Source: an uncultured Porphyromonadaceae bacterium (GTDB taxonomy: Bacteria; Bacteroidota; Bacteroidia; Bacteroidales; UBA11471). Taken from it: a DNA stretch of 23,225 bases. Position 1 is the first letter of the stretch, and every line of letters starts with the position of its first letter. The stretch is taken from positions 1 through 23,225 of the forward strand of contig URHG01000043.1 in NCBI GenBank assembly GCA_900547555.1, in the 5' to 3' direction. Positions 8,555 through 16,992 of this stretch are shown here, piece by piece. The notes beneath the pieces are model-generated. The model made no database searches. It worked only from the letters and a program-made list of their open reading frames with translations, and was not told where the DNA came from. The translations under genes were made by a program, and so were the position numbers.

Positions 8555-9463
8555 TTACATCTTATAGCTCCGCTCGATATTTCGTAATATCCAACGGGAT
8601 ATGATATTGAACACCAAAATGATAAAGAACAATATAAAGGCGGCGAACATAAGCGCCGACTCGTAAAGAGGCAACGACAACATTTCACCGTAATTGTTGG
8701 CGATAAGTGCAGGAAGCGGGTAACAGGGGTCGAAAAGCGATCGCGGTATGGCGGCGTAGTTTCCGCATACCATCAATACGGCTATGGTTTCGCCGAAAGC
8801 TTTCGATATGGACAGTACAACGGCGGCGACGATTCCCGGCATGGCTTTTCGCAGGATTACTTTTGAGCAAGTCTGCCATTTGGTAGCACCCAATGAAGCC
8901 GAGGCTTCCCGGTAATCTTGCGGGACAATGGTAAATATTTCGATGAGCAGGCTTACCAATATGGGCAGTATCATGATGCCCAGTACGATACCGCTGGCCA
9001 GAACGGTATATCCGCTGGTATAGTCGACGAATCGGGGGCCGAGTTTATCGGCGATCCAAGGTACGATAATGAGAGTACCCCAAACACCGTACACAACCGA
9101 CGGAATGCCGGCCAAAATGTCGAATATGGGGAATACGATACGTTTTACCCACGAACTGGCATATTCGGTCAGGAAAATGGCCGAGAGCAGAGAGATGGGT
9201 AACGCGATGGCAATCGACAAAGCCGTTACGAAAAGTGTTCCTACAATAAACGGCAGGAATCCGAATTCTCCGCTGAGGGGTTTCCATGCCGATCCCGAAA
9301 GCAATTCCCATAGGGAATGTTCCGACAAGATAAGACGGCTTTTGAAAAACAGTCCGATTCCTATGGCAATAAGCAACAACAGCGATAATACGGTAAGGAC
9401 AAGCATGACCCACCGGGCTGCCTTGTCCTTGAATATGCGTCGTTGTAACAGCGATAAATCCAT
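8555..9463 (-). CDS. pstC: Phosphate ABC transporter permease PstC
   Basis: The 302-residue inner-membrane permease has an N-terminal transmembrane segment (WVMLVLTVLSLLLLIAIGIG) and then a typical PstC core. Evidence includes VGTLFVTALSIAIALPISLL, the AGIPSVVYGVWG motif, and the coupling loop DYREASASLGATKWQT. It pairs with PstA to form the phosphate-conducting subunits. It starts 8 bases after the pstS stop, so it is the second gene of the operon. No irregularity is seen. Confidence 0.95.
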   Translation of the reverse strand: MDLSLLQRRIFKDKAARWVMLVLTVLSLLLLIAIGIGLFFKSRLILSEHSLWELLSGSAWKPLSGEFGFLPFIVGTLFVTALSIAIALPISLLSAIFLTEYASSWVKRIVFPIFDILAGIPSVVYGVWGTLIIVPWIADKLGPRFVDYTSGYTVLASGIVLGIMILPILVSLLIEIFTIVPQDYREASASLGATKWQTCSKVILRKAMPGIVAAVVLSISKAFGETIAVLMVCGNYAAIPRSLFDPCYPLPALIANNYGEMLSLPLYESALMFAAFILFFIILVFNIISRWILRNIERSYKM

Positions 9464-9471
9464 CGGCGGCG

Positions 9472-10452
9472 TTAGGGATTGAGTTTTTTAAGGCTTTGGT
9501 CTATTGTTGTTTGGGGAAGGGGTATATATCCTGTCTCGATGGCGTATTTTTGACCTTCGGAGAGGGCATATTTGATGAACTCCACGACGGCCGGGTTACG
9601 TGGCACACCGTTACTTACCAAGTACAGGTCGCGGGCAGGGGGAGAGGGGTAACGACCCTCACCGATTGCTTTGATGAGGTCGGCACTGTTTTCATAAAAT
9701 TTCTCGTCCTCATCGATTTGTCCGTTTTCGTTTACGTCGAGAGGAATTACGGCCAGCCCTTCATAGGGTTTATGGGAACGCATGTCATACGCGTAAGCGA
9801 TGTTGTTGTAGCCTATGCCTACGCGGTCTTTTTGTACGGCAGCCGATACGCCGGGATCTCCATACATGGCGGTGCCTTGCAGTTGTTCTTGCCGTTTACC
9901 GAACCATATGGCCCATGTCTCGGCTGCTCCGCAAGCATCGGAGCGGGTGTACACATGTACGGGAATTGTACTTTCGATACCCAATAAGTCTCCGTATGTG
10001 GCATATTGGTTGTCCCAAAGAGCGGCAGCAGTTGCTTTGGTCAGACCTTTTTTGCAAATTTCGTCGAAATGCGGATTGGCGACATTGATTGTTGCTACGA
10101 CCGCATCTTTTACGACCGCGAAACCTAAGGCGCCCTTTTGCGCTTCTACTTCGTATATTTCCCGGGAGACCATACCGAGGTCTACGACTTTGGCCAATGC
10201 GTCGGTCATGCCTTTTCCTGCGCCTCCGCCCGATATGTCGATACGTACATTGGGGTGAAGTTTACGAAATTCGTCCGCCCATTTGACAACCATCGGATAA
10301 AGGGCGAATGCTCCCGAAAAAGAGATCTCTCCTTTCAGGGTATCTCCTGCGGCAATCGGGTCGTTTTGAGATTGGTTTTTCTCCGACGACGGTTTACAAC
10401 TTGTCGTTAAGACCAGAGAAAATATGCTTGCGAACCATATTAGTTTTTTCAT
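9472..10452 (-). CDS. pstS: Phosphate-binding lipoprotein PstS (PstS-like solute-binding protein)
   Basis: The protein has 326 residues from the chosen start. The frame is open 13 codons further upstream (to 10491), but the ATG at 10452 gives a clean lipoprotein signal, MKKLIWFASIFSLVLTTSC, with the lipidated Cys at residue 19, so it is preferred. The mature protein begins with a Ser/Asn/Gln-rich linker, then GEISFSGAFALYPMVVKWADEF and the phosphate-site loop SGGGAGKGMTDAL. It ends in a PBP-type lobe with YALSEGQKYAIETGYIPLP. It captures phosphate in the periplasm for PstCAB and is first in the operon. Lipid anchoring of a binding protein in a Gram-negative is common in Bacteroidota. Confidence 0.92.
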   Translation of the reverse strand: MKKLIWFASIFSLVLTTSCKPSSEKNQSQNDPIAAGDTLKGEISFSGAFALYPMVVKWADEFRKLHPNVRIDISGGGAGKGMTDALAKVVDLGMVSREIYEVEAQKGALGFAVVKDAVVATINVANPHFDEICKKGLTKATAAALWDNQYATYGDLLGIESTIPVHVYTRSDACGAAETWAIWFGKRQEQLQGTAMYGDPGVSAAVQKDRVGIGYNNIAYAYDMRSHKPYEGLAVIPLDVNENGQIDEDEKFYENSADLIKAIGEGRYPSPPARDLYLVSNGVPRNPAVVEFIKYALSEGQKYAIETGYIPLPQTTIDQSLKKLNP

Positions 10453-10533
10453 AATCCGAAAATAATTTATCAGTCTTCCCGCGACTTGCATTGGGTCGGG
10501 GTAGAACGTCGATCATTTCTTTGTAAAGATTCG

Positions 10534-10541
10534 CAAATCTA
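10534..10541 (-). promoter_or_regulatory. Putative promoter (-7 TAGATTTG) for the pst operon
   Basis: On the minus strand TAGATTTG matches TAnnTTTG. It lies about 82 bases upstream of the pstS start, giving a leader of about 75 bases. No good -33 TTTG is seen about 20 bases upstream. The box is flanked by a short inverted repeat (ATTCG ... CGAAT, 10529-10546), which could be an operator for a phosphate regulator, but no standard Pho box is recognised. Confidence 0.4.
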
Positions 10542-10606
10542 CGAATAAAACTCGATATGCGGGTCTTGTTTTACCTTTTTTGTGTAAAAGGGGCACGTGG
10601 GGAATG

Positions 10607-13246
10607 TTATTCCCCTTTCAGTTGGCGAATTTGTTTTTCGGCTTCATCGGCAAGGCGGTCGGCTTGCTTTTTAGCCTCTTCCACCAATTTTGTTTTAGCC
10701 GCTTTGGCTGCAATTTTGGCTACGGGATTCGAGGCCTTTTCTACCAACTTTTCACCCTCTCTTTCGGCGGCTTCAACCAGTTTTTGTCCTGCTTCTTCGG
10801 CTTTTTTTCTGATATTGGCCACTTGCTCTTCGGTCGTGCCTTTACCTGCGAGAGCCTCGACCACTTTATTTCCTACGGCTTGTTTTACGATCGATTTGGT
10901 ATCGATCTCTATCGTAGGTTTGGTAAAAGTCCCTCCTATATTGGCGTTGATGATACCTACATAGTCGCTGATGCCTTTCTCTTTACTCAGGTCGATGACA
11001 GCCAGATAGTCGATGCTTTGGTCGAGTCCGGTAGTACCTGACAGCGTAAGTTTGGTATTGCCGATTTTCAGGTCGAACGGAGATGTCTGTATGCGGCCGT
11101 CGGCGACGGAAAATGAAATGTTGATGTCTTTGGCTTCGACTTTGCGCAGCTTATCGTTTTTTAACAAGTTGGCCAGCAGATCGAATACTTCGAGGTTTTG
11201 TATTTCTATGTTGCTCGATTTCAGAGACCCTTTGGCCGAAAGTGTTTGGAGTATAGGCGACATTTGCGCGTCGAGACGTGTATTCATGTCGACGGCAATC
11301 GAGTAGTTTCCTCCGGTTTTTGAGAACAGGGGAACCATTTGCCGGATTAAGTCGAATTGTTCGAAAGTTTCTTTGAACGAGGCATCTTTGATGTTCAACG
11401 CGAATGCAGCTTTCGGAGATGTTGCGGATAGGGCCGTGCTATATGAGCCGTTGGCCGATATGTTACCGCCGAGAGCGTCGACCGAGATACGGTTCAGTGT
11501 CGCTGTGCCTTTTTTTAGGCTCACTTTTCCGGTAAAATTATCGAAAGTCATGCCATCGAAAAGTATCTTTTTTATGTCGGTTTGCAAGGAGAGATCCAAA
11601 TCTTCTGGTACGACGAAAACCCCGGTCGAGGTCGTATCGGTATCTTCTTGTGCATCGGCTTGTTCATTAGAAGAAGACGTCGTTAAAAATTCGTTGAGAT
11701 CAAGTAGAGATGATCTCAGCGAGAGACTTCCCGACAGAGTCTCTCCGGTCATAAAGTAGGGCAGGTAATTGCTTATTTTGCCTTTGGCTTGTAAATCGCT
11801 TTTGCCTATGGTGAGATCGAATCGGCTTAATGTCAATTCTTTGGGGGTAATTTGTGCATCGGCTTGCGTCAGGACGACAGGCGGGAATCCCGTGAGAGCG
11901 AGATTCATGTCCGAAATTGAAAGATTGCCTTTCCCTTTTATATTTTGATAGTTCTCTTTTTCTATGTCCGACATTCGTCCGTCGAGCGTAAGTGCGGTTG
12001 TAATGATACCGTTGAGAGAAATGGAATCGCCCAACGGGTAAATTTTTTCTATCTCTCCGAGGTTGATGGTTCCATCGGCCGACATATTGAAAAGCATATC
12101 GGAAACCGGGTGTGCAGCATGCAGCGTAATGGAGAAGGGGTTATCGGCAAAAGTGAATTTGAACGTATTGATATCGATAGTCGTTAAATCGAGATCACCT
12201 CCGGTGTTGGCGACTTGTAGGGCAATCGTTATATCGTCGACCGAACGAGGCATACCCGTATAGTAAACTTTGGCTTTGTCGACATCGAGGGCGAGGGTGA
12301 ATGCCGGTATTGTTTTTTCGTCGAGACGTCCTTTGGCTTCGGCTTTTAATGAAACATTTCCCGAGGTTTGCAGGTCGGCGAAATTATTTTGGTAAATAGC
12401 CGGAATCATCGATAGAATGTCCTTGAAGTTGATTTTGGGGGTAGAAAGATTTACGTCCATTTCTATACCGTCGTCGGGCAATGCTACCCAACCGTCGAGA
12501 GCCATCTCTATGGCATTGAGTCGTAAACGGTTTTCGTCGAAAGTGAATTTGTAATTGTCGAGGTCGGCGAGCAGATTCATATCTATCTCTACTTCCGCAT
12601 CTTTGAGATAAGTAACCCTATCCATCGAAAGTAGAATATCCTGAATCGAGGCTTTGCATTGTAAGGCGGTTTGCATGCCGCTGAGTTTTCCCGTGAGGGC
12701 GAGATTCAGTTTCCCGGTAGAAAAGACGGTTTCGTTTTCCATATCTGTATAGGAAATACTGGCATCGGTGATGCGGAATTTGCGTAGTTGCAAATCGAAT
12801 GCACTGTCGCTTGTCTCTTCTGTTATTGTATTTTCTTCTTCGGTGTCGTCGCTTTTCATGATGTCCCAGTTTACCGATCCACCCTTGTGTATGAAAGCGT
12901 TGACTATCGGTCGATCGAGTGTAACATAGGAAATTTCGTACCCCGAGTCGCCGAAGAGGCTCAGTAAGTCGACGGCCGCCGCTATTTCATCGGCGGCAAC
13001 GAGCGTATCTCCATCGAATTCTCCGATGCCTACCACACTCAGATTTTTCAGTTCGATGGTTGCTTTGGGGAAGTTACGCAGCAGGCTGATGTCGAGTTCT
13101 TCAAAATCGAGTTTGGCATTCAGCATTTTATTGGCTTCCGTTTTTACGATGTCGGCGATTTTTCCTTTCAGCAATAACGGTATGGCTATGAGCAATACAA
13201 TGACCACTGCTATTACGATAGCTGAGATTTTCAAGAACTTTTTCAT
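10607..13246 (-). CDS. AsmA-family envelope protein with Lys/Glu-rich C-terminal helix
   Basis: The protein has 879 residues. It has an N-terminal membrane anchor (residues about 7-27, AIVIAVVIVLLIAIPLLL), then the typical AsmA start (IADIVKTEANKMLNAKLDFEELDISLLRNFPKATIELKNLSVVG). Long beta-rich repeats follow, of the kind that form the lipid-binding groove in AsmA/TamB/bridge-like proteins. A Ser/Asp/Thr-rich loop sits near residue 530. The last 80 or so residues, from about 801, switch to an Ala/Glu/Lys-rich helix (e.g. RKKAEEAGQKLVEAAERE), probably a coiled coil. AsmA-like proteins are tied to outer-membrane lipid homeostasis; the exact job of this one is unknown. The gene stands alone, divergent from rpiB. 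A short 7-bp hairpin (10599-10615) overlaps its stop codon. Confidence 0.85.
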   Translation of the reverse strand: MKKFLKISAIVIAVVIVLLIAIPLLLKGKIADIVKTEANKMLNAKLDFEELDISLLRNFPKATIELKNLSVVGIGEFDGDTLVAADEIAAAVDLLSLFGDSGYEISYVTLDRPIVNAFIHKGGSVNWDIMKSDDTEEENTITEETSDSAFDLQLRKFRITDASISYTDMENETVFSTGKLNLALTGKLSGMQTALQCKASIQDILLSMDRVTYLKDAEVEIDMNLLADLDNYKFTFDENRLRLNAIEMALDGWVALPDDGIEMDVNLSTPKINFKDILSMIPAIYQNNFADLQTSGNVSLKAEAKGRLDEKTIPAFTLALDVDKAKVYYTGMPRSVDDITIALQVANTGGDLDLTTIDINTFKFTFADNPFSITLHAAHPVSDMLFNMSADGTINLGEIEKIYPLGDSISLNGIITTALTLDGRMSDIEKENYQNIKGKGNLSISDMNLALTGFPPVVLTQADAQITPKELTLSRFDLTIGKSDLQAKGKISNYLPYFMTGETLSGSLSLRSSLLDLNEFLTTSSSNEQADAQEDTDTTSTGVFVVPEDLDLSLQTDIKKILFDGMTFDNFTGKVSLKKGTATLNRISVDALGGNISANGSYSTALSATSPKAAFALNIKDASFKETFEQFDLIRQMVPLFSKTGGNYSIAVDMNTRLDAQMSPILQTLSAKGSLKSSNIEIQNLEVFDLLANLLKNDKLRKVEAKDINISFSVADGRIQTSPFDLKIGNTKLTLSGTTGLDQSIDYLAVIDLSKEKGISDYVGIINANIGGTFTKPTIEIDTKSIVKQAVGNKVVEALAGKGTTEEQVANIRKKAEEAGQKLVEAAEREGEKLVEKASNPVAKIAAKAAKTKLVEEAKKQADRLADEAEKQIRQLKGE

Positions 13247-13328
13247 AATAATAATTTTGGCCGGCCGATTATTGTCGTCGAAAAAACAATAAAAAAGCCG
13301 GTGATGTTTTTTGCTTTATACCGAAAAA

Positions 13329-13336
13329 CAAAGGTA
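13329..13336 (-). promoter_or_regulatory. Putative promoter (-7 TACCTTTG) for the AsmA-like gene
   Basis: The minus-strand TACCTTTG fits TAnnTTTG and would give a leader of about 75 bases before the start at 13246. The identical 10-base plus-strand string ACAAAGGTAA also lies upstream of the pectate-lyase gene (16781-16790), supporting its reading as a core promoter element. No clear -33 TTTG is seen. Confidence 0.5.
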
Positions 13337-13418
13337 AGAAAACTTTCTCATAACGGGAATTGCTGTGTTTTATTAATTGTTCCGAAAAGTCGCAATTTGT
13401 GATAAAATTTCTTTTTCC

Positions 13419-13449
13419 TTTGTTATATAAGACCTATTGGGTATCTTTG
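13419..13449 (+). promoter_or_regulatory. Strong Bacteroidota-type promoter for rpiB (TTTG, 19-base spacer, TATCTTTG)
   Basis: TTTG at 13419-13422 and TATCTTTG at 13442-13449 are separated by 19 bases, matching the Bacteroidota -33/-7 consensus. Transcription would begin near 13455, about 55 bases before the rpiB ATG. This is the best-matching promoter in the window. Confidence 0.75.
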
Positions 13450-13510
13450 TAGGAGAAAGTAGCGGAGAGAAGATATTTTTGTGTGTATAAAAATTTTTTG
13501 AATATTTGGT

Positions 13511-13966
13511 ATGAGTATTTTGAAACCAGATGTACCGGTAGGATTGGCTTGCGACCATGCCGGTTATGAATTGAAACAATTTGTCATAGACTTACTTTCT
13601 GAATGGGGTATTCCGTATAAGGATTTCGGAACATATTCGACCGAGAGTTGCGATTATCCCGATTTTGCCCATCCTTTGGCTTTTGCCATTGAGAGTGGCG
13701 AATGCTACCCCGGTATTGCGGTATGCGGGAGCGGCAATGGTATAAATATAACGCTGAACAAACATCAGGGAGTGCGGGCAGCTCTTTGTTGGATAGAAGA
13801 AATCGCGCGTTTGGCACGCCAACACAATGATGCCAACATCTGTGTCATGCCCGGTCGCTTTATCGATCATGATACGGCTTGTCGCATTGTGGAAGCTTTT
13901 CTCGATACCGCTTTCGAGGGCGGCCGGCACCAACGCCGTATCGATAAAATCCCTGTAAAACAATAG
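13511..13966 (+). CDS. rpiB: Ribose-5-phosphate isomerase B
   Basis: The 151-residue protein is of the usual RpiB/LacAB length and interconverts ribose-5-phosphate and ribulose-5-phosphate in the cytoplasm (non-oxidative pentose phosphate pathway). Visible features are GLACDHAGYELK (residues 11-22, with the substrate-binding Asp-His pair), the catalytic Cys72 in VCGSGNGINITLNK, and HNDANICVMPGRF (105-117). The CGSGNG form, rather than GTGIG, is common in Bacteroidota sequences. It is monocistronic: its own strong promoter lies upstream and a perfect hairpin terminator downstream. It is divergent from the AsmA-like gene. Confidence 0.95.
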   Translation: MSILKPDVPVGLACDHAGYELKQFVIDLLSEWGIPYKDFGTYSTESCDYPDFAHPLAFAIESGECYPGIAVCGSGNGINITLNKHQGVRAALCWIEEIARLARQHNDANICVMPGRFIDHDTACRIVEAFLDTAFEGGRHQRRIDKIPVKQ

Positions 13967-13997
13967 ATATTCGGTAGAACGAATTCGTATTATAGAT

Positions 13998-14030
13998 AAA
14001 AATAGCCGACATTTTATGTCGGCTATTTTT
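13998..14030. terminator. Hairpin terminator between converging rpiB and pectate-lyase genes
   Basis: A perfect 15-bp stem (13998-14012 with 14016-14030) and a TTT loop, containing AGCCGACAT / ATGTCGGCT, is bounded by A and T runs on both sides. It lies between the two converging stops at 13966 and 14054 and should work in both directions. Confidence 0.85.
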
Positions 14031-14053
14031 TATTTTCGGTACGATACAAGCAT

Positions 14054-16759
14054 TTAAATTTCGTGTATCACTTTATAGGAACGGCTGCCGGTATTGCAAA
14101 TTTCTTTCACGATGTATATGCCGGGAGCAAGGTGGGTGAAGTCGTTACTGTTCTTCATCAATATACCGTTGATGCTGTATATTTGATAACTTTTTTCTCC
14201 CTCTTCGGTCATCGTTGCTCCGATAGCGGATATTTCGGTATCGGCATAAAGATTGATGTTTCGGGTCATGGTTCCTGCGTTATCGTTATCGCCGGCTGTA
14301 ACTTGCAAGGTGTAGAAACCTTTTATATTCTGTGCCGGCACGATTTTCAGGATTGAGCCCGATACGGTAGCTGTAATATGGTCAGTTGCGGATATGTTGT
14401 AATAGGGAGCATTGTCAAAACCTGCAAACAGCTTGCTGAGATCTATCTCGGTTGTCGAGTTGGCAGGAATCATGTAGTGCGGTTCGGCCAGCCAGTTGAG
14501 ATAGTCTTCGAGGTCGGTGTAACCGTCTCGGTCGTTGTCGTTATTGTTGTTGGCAGTGTTGGGGTCCAGACCTTTGGCTTTCTCCCACCAGTCGGGCATA
14601 CCGTCTTGGTCGGTGTCGTAATTGGCAGGGCGATGTTCTTCTACGATATTCAATCCGTCGAATCCCTCGGAGTCGCTTTCTTTGTCGATAAGTCCGGGCT
14701 TACCTGTTTTCCAGCCTTTGTAGGTGTATGTGCCTTTGAGGGTTTCTTCTACCATGCGGGTATCGTGATTGTCGAAAAACGGTTGATTGCAGCCTACGTC
14801 CGAAAGCACGGTTTTGAAGGCAAGTTTTGCCGGCTCGATGGTCGCGTATGACTGGAAGAAGGGCTTATCGACGAATACGGTCCAATCGAGAACTTGTCCG
14901 TTCGACAGTCGGTAACGGTAGGTAACATCTTTGGCGTCAGTGGTCAATGTCCCGTTTTTGTTTTCACGGATATTTCCGCTTACATAGTAAGCTTGGGAGC
15001 CGCCTCCCGTACCTTCGATGTCGGCCGTGAGCAGATAGGTGAGTGATGTTGCCGGCCCCATTTTATAGTAGTTGTTTACAAATTGTCCCTGGTGGGTACC
15101 TCCGTCGGTGGCGCGACCGCCCCAGTTGTAACATACGTTGTTGAACATATCGTGGTGTCCGGCATAATTCCCGTCGGAAAGGCCTCCCGACATACTCCAA
15201 TTCCGACCCTCGTTGTGAGCGAGCAGGTTATGGTGGTACGAACCGTAGTCGCCGCCGATAGTGGCTGCATATCCGTGTTGTACGTGGTGTCCTTGTTGTG
15301 TGAATTGGGTGTTATGTCCGGCATAGTTCAGTGCTTCGGAGATGAGCGTACGTTGCAGTGTGATATTTTTTGCATTGCGGGAACTGAAAGCTTCGTCGAT
15401 CGTCCAGCCCACCGAGCAGTGATCCATAATACTGTGGTTGTTCCCGGCCATGCCTAATCCGTCGGCAGTGTTGGGGTTGCCCGATACTCCGTCCCAGTCA
15501 TCGGCACCACCGAGTCGTAAGCGAATAAATCGGGTGATTCCCTCATTTGCCATGCCGAACGGACTGCCTTTTAACAGAATTCCGGTACCGGGAGCCGTCT
15601 GTCCAGCAATAGTAACGTAGGGGTCATGTACCGTGAGACGGGCTTGGAGGGTGATTACGCCGGAAACATCGAATACGATGGTACGCGGGCCGCTGAGTTT
15701 GGAAATACCGTATCGGAATGTTCCCGGTTGGGGATTCGATGCATCGTCGTCGAGAGATGTTACATGATAGACTATGCCGCCACGACCTCCGGTCGCATAG
15801 CGGCCATAACCTTCTGCGCCCGGGAATGCGAGTTGACGCGCCCTGAATTGCCACGTTTCTCCGGTGTAGACCTGTCCGTCGGCATCTTCTTCATCGACAC
15901 GCCAGAAATAGGTATCCATCGAGTACACGTCCGAAAGAGTGTATTTATTGTCGGTTATAGAGGCTGTTTTCTGCATATTGTCGATGGAGGTTCCTATGTA
16001 GAGGTGATTTTTAACTGCCGATGTCGCCATTGTCCATGAAAGTTCGAGTATGCCGTTATCGGCATCGACGTGCATGTCTCTATTTTGAGGGAAGGGGTTG
16101 AGTGCCGTGGTTTTGGGATTGGACTGGTCGAGAACGATGGCGTTGACATATATGCAACTTGTACCGTATGTTTCTCCCGCTATGGGTTTACTGGTATAAC
16201 TGATGGTTACATCTTCACCCTCTATTGCGGTAAATTTTACATAAGACTGTCCGCTGTTCGAAGGAATGATTTCCCTCGATGTCTGTTTTACGTCGGAGAG
16301 GACGGTTTTTCCGTTTACGGCGACCTCTATGGGGGCGGAGGTGTCTTTACCGTCGGTGTCGTTATGGTAGGCGAGAATGGTGTGCTCTCCGGCAGAAAGT
16401 CCGCTCAGTTTGATATTCATGGTCATGCTCTTTTCCGGACAGTGTATGGTACCTCCGTCGTCGGCGAGACCATATACGATGGCAGCGTCGCCTATCAATT
16501 TTGCTCCTTGGTTTACGACTGCTGCTTTATAGTATTTGGTGCAGAGGGTTGTTGCTGTTTCGCCGGAACAGCTTAGAGTAAAGGTGATTCCGTCGACCGT
16601 AAGCGAAGCCGATGTCGTCTGTGAGATGGCCCATGGTGTATAATCGGGTTCTGTGCCTTCCGCCTCATTGCGTCCGGTCATGTTGAAATCGATTTTCTGG
16701 GCTTGTACGGTGTAGCAAAAAATACTCAGGAATGAGCAGCATAAGAGTAGCTTTTTCAT
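14054..16759 (-). CDS. Secreted multidomain PL1-type pectate lyase-like protein with T9SS sorting tail
   Basis: The protein has 901 residues with a signal peptide MKKLLLCCSFLSIFCYTVQAQ. Residues of about 22-212 resemble a malectin-like or carbohydrate-binding beta-sandwich; 213-308 resemble a fibronectin-III-like domain (SWTMATSAVKNHLYIGTS ... FWRVDEED). From about 310 a parallel beta-helix of pectate lyase family 1 type begins (FPGAEGYGRYATGGRGG, GTFRYGIS, IVFDVSGVITLQ, VTIAGQTAPGTGI, NHSIMDHCSVGW). Residues 714-750 hold Asp-rich calcium-type repeats (DTDQDGMPDWWE, DNDRDGYTDLEDY). The final 55 or so residues (YSINGILMKN ... LAPGIYIVKE ... YKVIHEI) match a type-A T9SS C-terminal sorting domain, implying export across the outer membrane and surface attachment. 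It probably cleaves pectin-like polysaccharide; the exact substrate cannot be read from sequence. No SusC/SusD genes are adjacent. Confidence 0.85.
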   Translation of the reverse strand: MKKLLLCCSFLSIFCYTVQAQKIDFNMTGRNEAEGTEPDYTPWAISQTTSASLTVDGITFTLSCSGETATTLCTKYYKAAVVNQGAKLIGDAAIVYGLADDGGTIHCPEKSMTMNIKLSGLSAGEHTILAYHNDTDGKDTSAPIEVAVNGKTVLSDVKQTSREIIPSNSGQSYVKFTAIEGEDVTISYTSKPIAGETYGTSCIYVNAIVLDQSNPKTTALNPFPQNRDMHVDADNGILELSWTMATSAVKNHLYIGTSIDNMQKTASITDNKYTLSDVYSMDTYFWRVDEEDADGQVYTGETWQFRARQLAFPGAEGYGRYATGGRGGIVYHVTSLDDDASNPQPGTFRYGISKLSGPRTIVFDVSGVITLQARLTVHDPYVTIAGQTAPGTGILLKGSPFGMANEGITRFIRLRLGGADDWDGVSGNPNTADGLGMAGNNHSIMDHCSVGWTIDEAFSSRNAKNITLQRTLISEALNYAGHNTQFTQQGHHVQHGYAATIGGDYGSYHHNLLAHNEGRNWSMSGGLSDGNYAGHHDMFNNVCYNWGGRATDGGTHQGQFVNNYYKMGPATSLTYLLTADIEGTGGGSQAYYVSGNIRENKNGTLTTDAKDVTYRYRLSNGQVLDWTVFVDKPFFQSYATIEPAKLAFKTVLSDVGCNQPFFDNHDTRMVEETLKGTYTYKGWKTGKPGLIDKESDSEGFDGLNIVEEHRPANYDTDQDGMPDWWEKAKGLDPNTANNNNDNDRDGYTDLEDYLNWLAEPHYMIPANSTTEIDLSKLFAGFDNAPYYNISATDHITATVSGSILKIVPAQNIKGFYTLQVTAGDNDNAGTMTRNINLYADTEISAIGATMTEEGEKSYQIYSINGILMKNSNDFTHLAPGIYIVKEICNTGSRSYKVIHEI

Positions 16760-16781
16760 GGTAACAATATTTTATTGCAAA

Positions 16782-16789
16782 CAAAGGTA
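16782..16789 (-). promoter_or_regulatory. Putative promoter (-7 TACCTTTG) for the pectate-lyase-like gene
   Basis: The minus-strand TACCTTTG fits TAnnTTTG and lies 22 bases upstream of the ATG at 16759, so the leader would be very short (about 15-17 bases). No good -33 is seen. The rest of the 16760-16929 gap holds no gene that I can support. Confidence 0.45.
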
Positions 16790-16929
16790 ATATAAATATC
16801 GGGGGATCGTAATATTACCCGAAAAAATTGTGTGGCGGGATACTTGAAGTATATGTCTGGGTCGAGATGTGTGAGTGGCGGTTCGGTATTGGGGAAAGAT
16901 GTAATTTCGGTAAAATAGGCCATAATGAG

Positions 16930-16968
16930 AACGGGAATCACGGCAAAGAATTTGCCGTGATTCCCGTT
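16930..16968. terminator. Perfect 18-bp hairpin downstream of the DUF4491 gene
   Basis: Positions 16930-16947 pair exactly with 16951-16968 around a GAA loop (arms AACGGGAATCACGGCAAA / TTTGCCGTGATTCCCGTT). It lies 24 bases past the DUF4491 stop on the minus strand. The T-tract after it is poor in either direction, but the stem is long and GC-rich enough to stop or stabilise transcripts. Confidence 0.7.
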
Positions 16969-16992
16969 TGTAAAAACAACCTTTTTTACCTT

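Noticed and set aside
10453..10491. Upstream ATG at 10491 as the start of pstS
   Set aside because: It would put 13 polar/basic residues before a complete lipoprotein signal; the ATG at 10452 is the better start.
10569..10589. Weak inverted repeat TTTTAC ... GTAAAA near the end of the AsmA-like gene
   Set aside because: A 6-bp AT-rich stem with a 9-base loop is too weak to call as a terminator.
16070..16576. 168-codon open frame on the plus strand opposite the pectate-lyase-like gene
   Set aside because: It is antisense to a supported gene with no family resemblance or promoter.
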